From Paracoccaceae bacterium (GTDB lineage Bacteria > Pseudomonadota > Alphaproteobacteria > Rhodobacterales > Rhodobacteraceae): DNA of 6,476 nt. The stretch covers positions 1 through 6,476 of the forward strand of contig SPLB01000032.1 in NCBI GenBank assembly GCA_004566265.1. Direction: 5' to 3'. Position numbers and translations under genes: made by a program. Shown piece after piece: positions 5,797 to 6,476 of the stretch. Position 1 is the first letter of the stretch. Each line of letters opens with the position of its first letter. Under the pieces are notes generated by a model. The model did no database searches. It was not told the DNA's origin and saw nothing but the letters and a program-made list of their open reading frames with translations.

Positions 5797-6476
5797 CTAG
5801 AGTGCGCTCATCAGGTCAGAAATAGCGGACGTGTAGCGCGTCACAATTTCATCGCGGACGACATGACGTCCGTCTTTCACACAATGGCGACCCGCGGACC
5901 ATGTATCCGTTACAACTTGATCTGAGGCTACAAAACAGAGACCGTCCAGAATTTGCCCTGTCCGAAGGGTGCAAAGTGCGGGTTTGCTTGTGTCAATAGC
6001 AACCAGATCAGCCAGTTTACCAACCTCAATGATGCCTGCATCCCGGTTCAGCGCTTGCGCGCCACCTGTTGCGGCTTTGGTGTAGAGCGACTGACCAACC
6101 GATCCTTCGTTCACAACCATGACATTGCGTTCAAAGTCGCGCAGACGCTGTGAATACTCCAGCGTTCGCAGCTCTTCGGTCAAAGAGATCCGAACATTGG
6201 AGTCCGAGCCAACTCCAAAAGACCCACCACTTTGTAAGTAGGTAGGCCCATTGAAGGGCCCGTCGCCCAAATTTGCCTCTGTAATGGGGCAGAGGCCCGC
6301 AACTGCACCGCTTTGGGCCAGTGCCATGGTCTCTGGTGCCGTCATGTGGGTTGCGTGGATCAAACACCAACGGTGGTCGACCTCTGTATTGTCCAAAAGC
6401 CAGGCCACGGGCCGTGCACCGAGTTTTCCTTCGACGTCGGCGACCTCTTTGAGTTGCTCTGCAATGTGGATGTGGA
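5797..6476 (-). CDS. hutF: Formimidoylglutamate deiminase, C-terminal half (start outside window)
   Basis: Amidohydrolase-superfamily metalloenzyme that converts N-formimidoyl-L-glutamate to N-formyl-L-glutamate and ammonia in histidine degradation. The frame is open to the right edge; 225 residues are present. Near the edge is HIHIAEQ, followed by LIHATHMT, GLCPITEANLGDGPF and GVGSDSN. Numbering the second histidine of HIHIAE as 232, the spacing gives E235, H269 and D320 exactly as recalled for the characterised Pseudomonas aeruginosa HutF (metal ligands H232 and D320, catalytic H269). By that count the full protein is about 454 aa, the family length, with the N-terminal HxH metal ligands outside the window. 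It ends 16 bp from the stop of the convergent XRE-cupin gene. The related 8-oxoguanine/guanine deaminase families are less likely given GLCP.TEANLGDG and EELR.LEYSQRL. Confidence 0.9.
   Translation of the reverse strand, partial: HIHIAEQLKEVADVEGKLGARPVAWLLDNTEVDHRWCLIHATHMTAPETMALAQSGAVAGLCPITEANLGDGPFNGPTYLQSGGSFGVGSDSNVRISLTEELRTLEYSQRLRDFERNVMVVNEGSVGQSLYTKAATGGAQALNRDAGIIEVGKLADLVAIDTSKPALCTLRTGQILDGLCFVASDQVVTDTWSAGRHCVKDGRHVVRDEIVTRYTSAISDLMSAL

Noticed and set aside
1..6476. CRISPR array, tRNA or rRNA genes, defence or phage genes
   Set aside because: No regularly spaced repeats, no cloverleaf-like sequence and no such protein families were seen.

Overview
The window looks like a chromosomal segment from an alphaproteobacterium, most likely the Rhodobacteraceae (roseobacter) group. 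This rests on the style of the DnaE and KdsD proteins, the moderate-to-high GC content, and the gene complement. It is an inference from recognised protein families; no database search was possible.

Layout: (1) Positions 1-2652 (+) carry the C-terminal three quarters of dnaE, the replicative DNA polymerase III alpha subunit; its start lies before the window. (2) Positions 2751-3722 (+) carry an intact KdsD/KpsF/GutQ-type arabinose-5-phosphate isomerase (SIS plus two CBS domains), which feeds Kdo synthesis for LPS or capsule. (3) Positions 3723-4157 form a 435-bp gap with no intact gene. It holds a small, frameshifted remnant of an IS3-type transposase OrfA, a striking perfect 13-bp inverted repeat at the frameshift, and a terminator-like hairpin pointing leftwards. 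(4) Positions 4158-5142 (-) carry azlC-azlD, a two-component branched-chain amino-acid exporter translated from overlapping genes. (5) Positions 5143-5222 are a compact divergent control region with clustered TGTTCG/CGAACA half-sites. (6) Positions 5223-5780 (+) carry an XRE-type helix-turn-helix regulator with a C-terminal cupin, the obvious candidate controller of azlCD. (7) Positions 5797-6476 (-) carry the C-terminal half of hutF (formimidoylglutamate deiminase, histidine degradation), convergent with the regulator; its start lies beyond the window.

How the genes fit together: dnaE and kdsD are housekeeping or envelope genes read rightwards. The right half is an amino-acid handling block: an exporter, its probable ligand-sensing repressor, and a histidine-catabolic enzyme at the edge of what is probably a hut cluster outside the window. 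The IS remnant lies at the junction between the two blocks and may mark an old rearrangement.

I found no clear previously undescribed system. The most useful leads are the structured operator region between azlC and the regulator, and the palindrome-associated frameshift in the transposase remnant.
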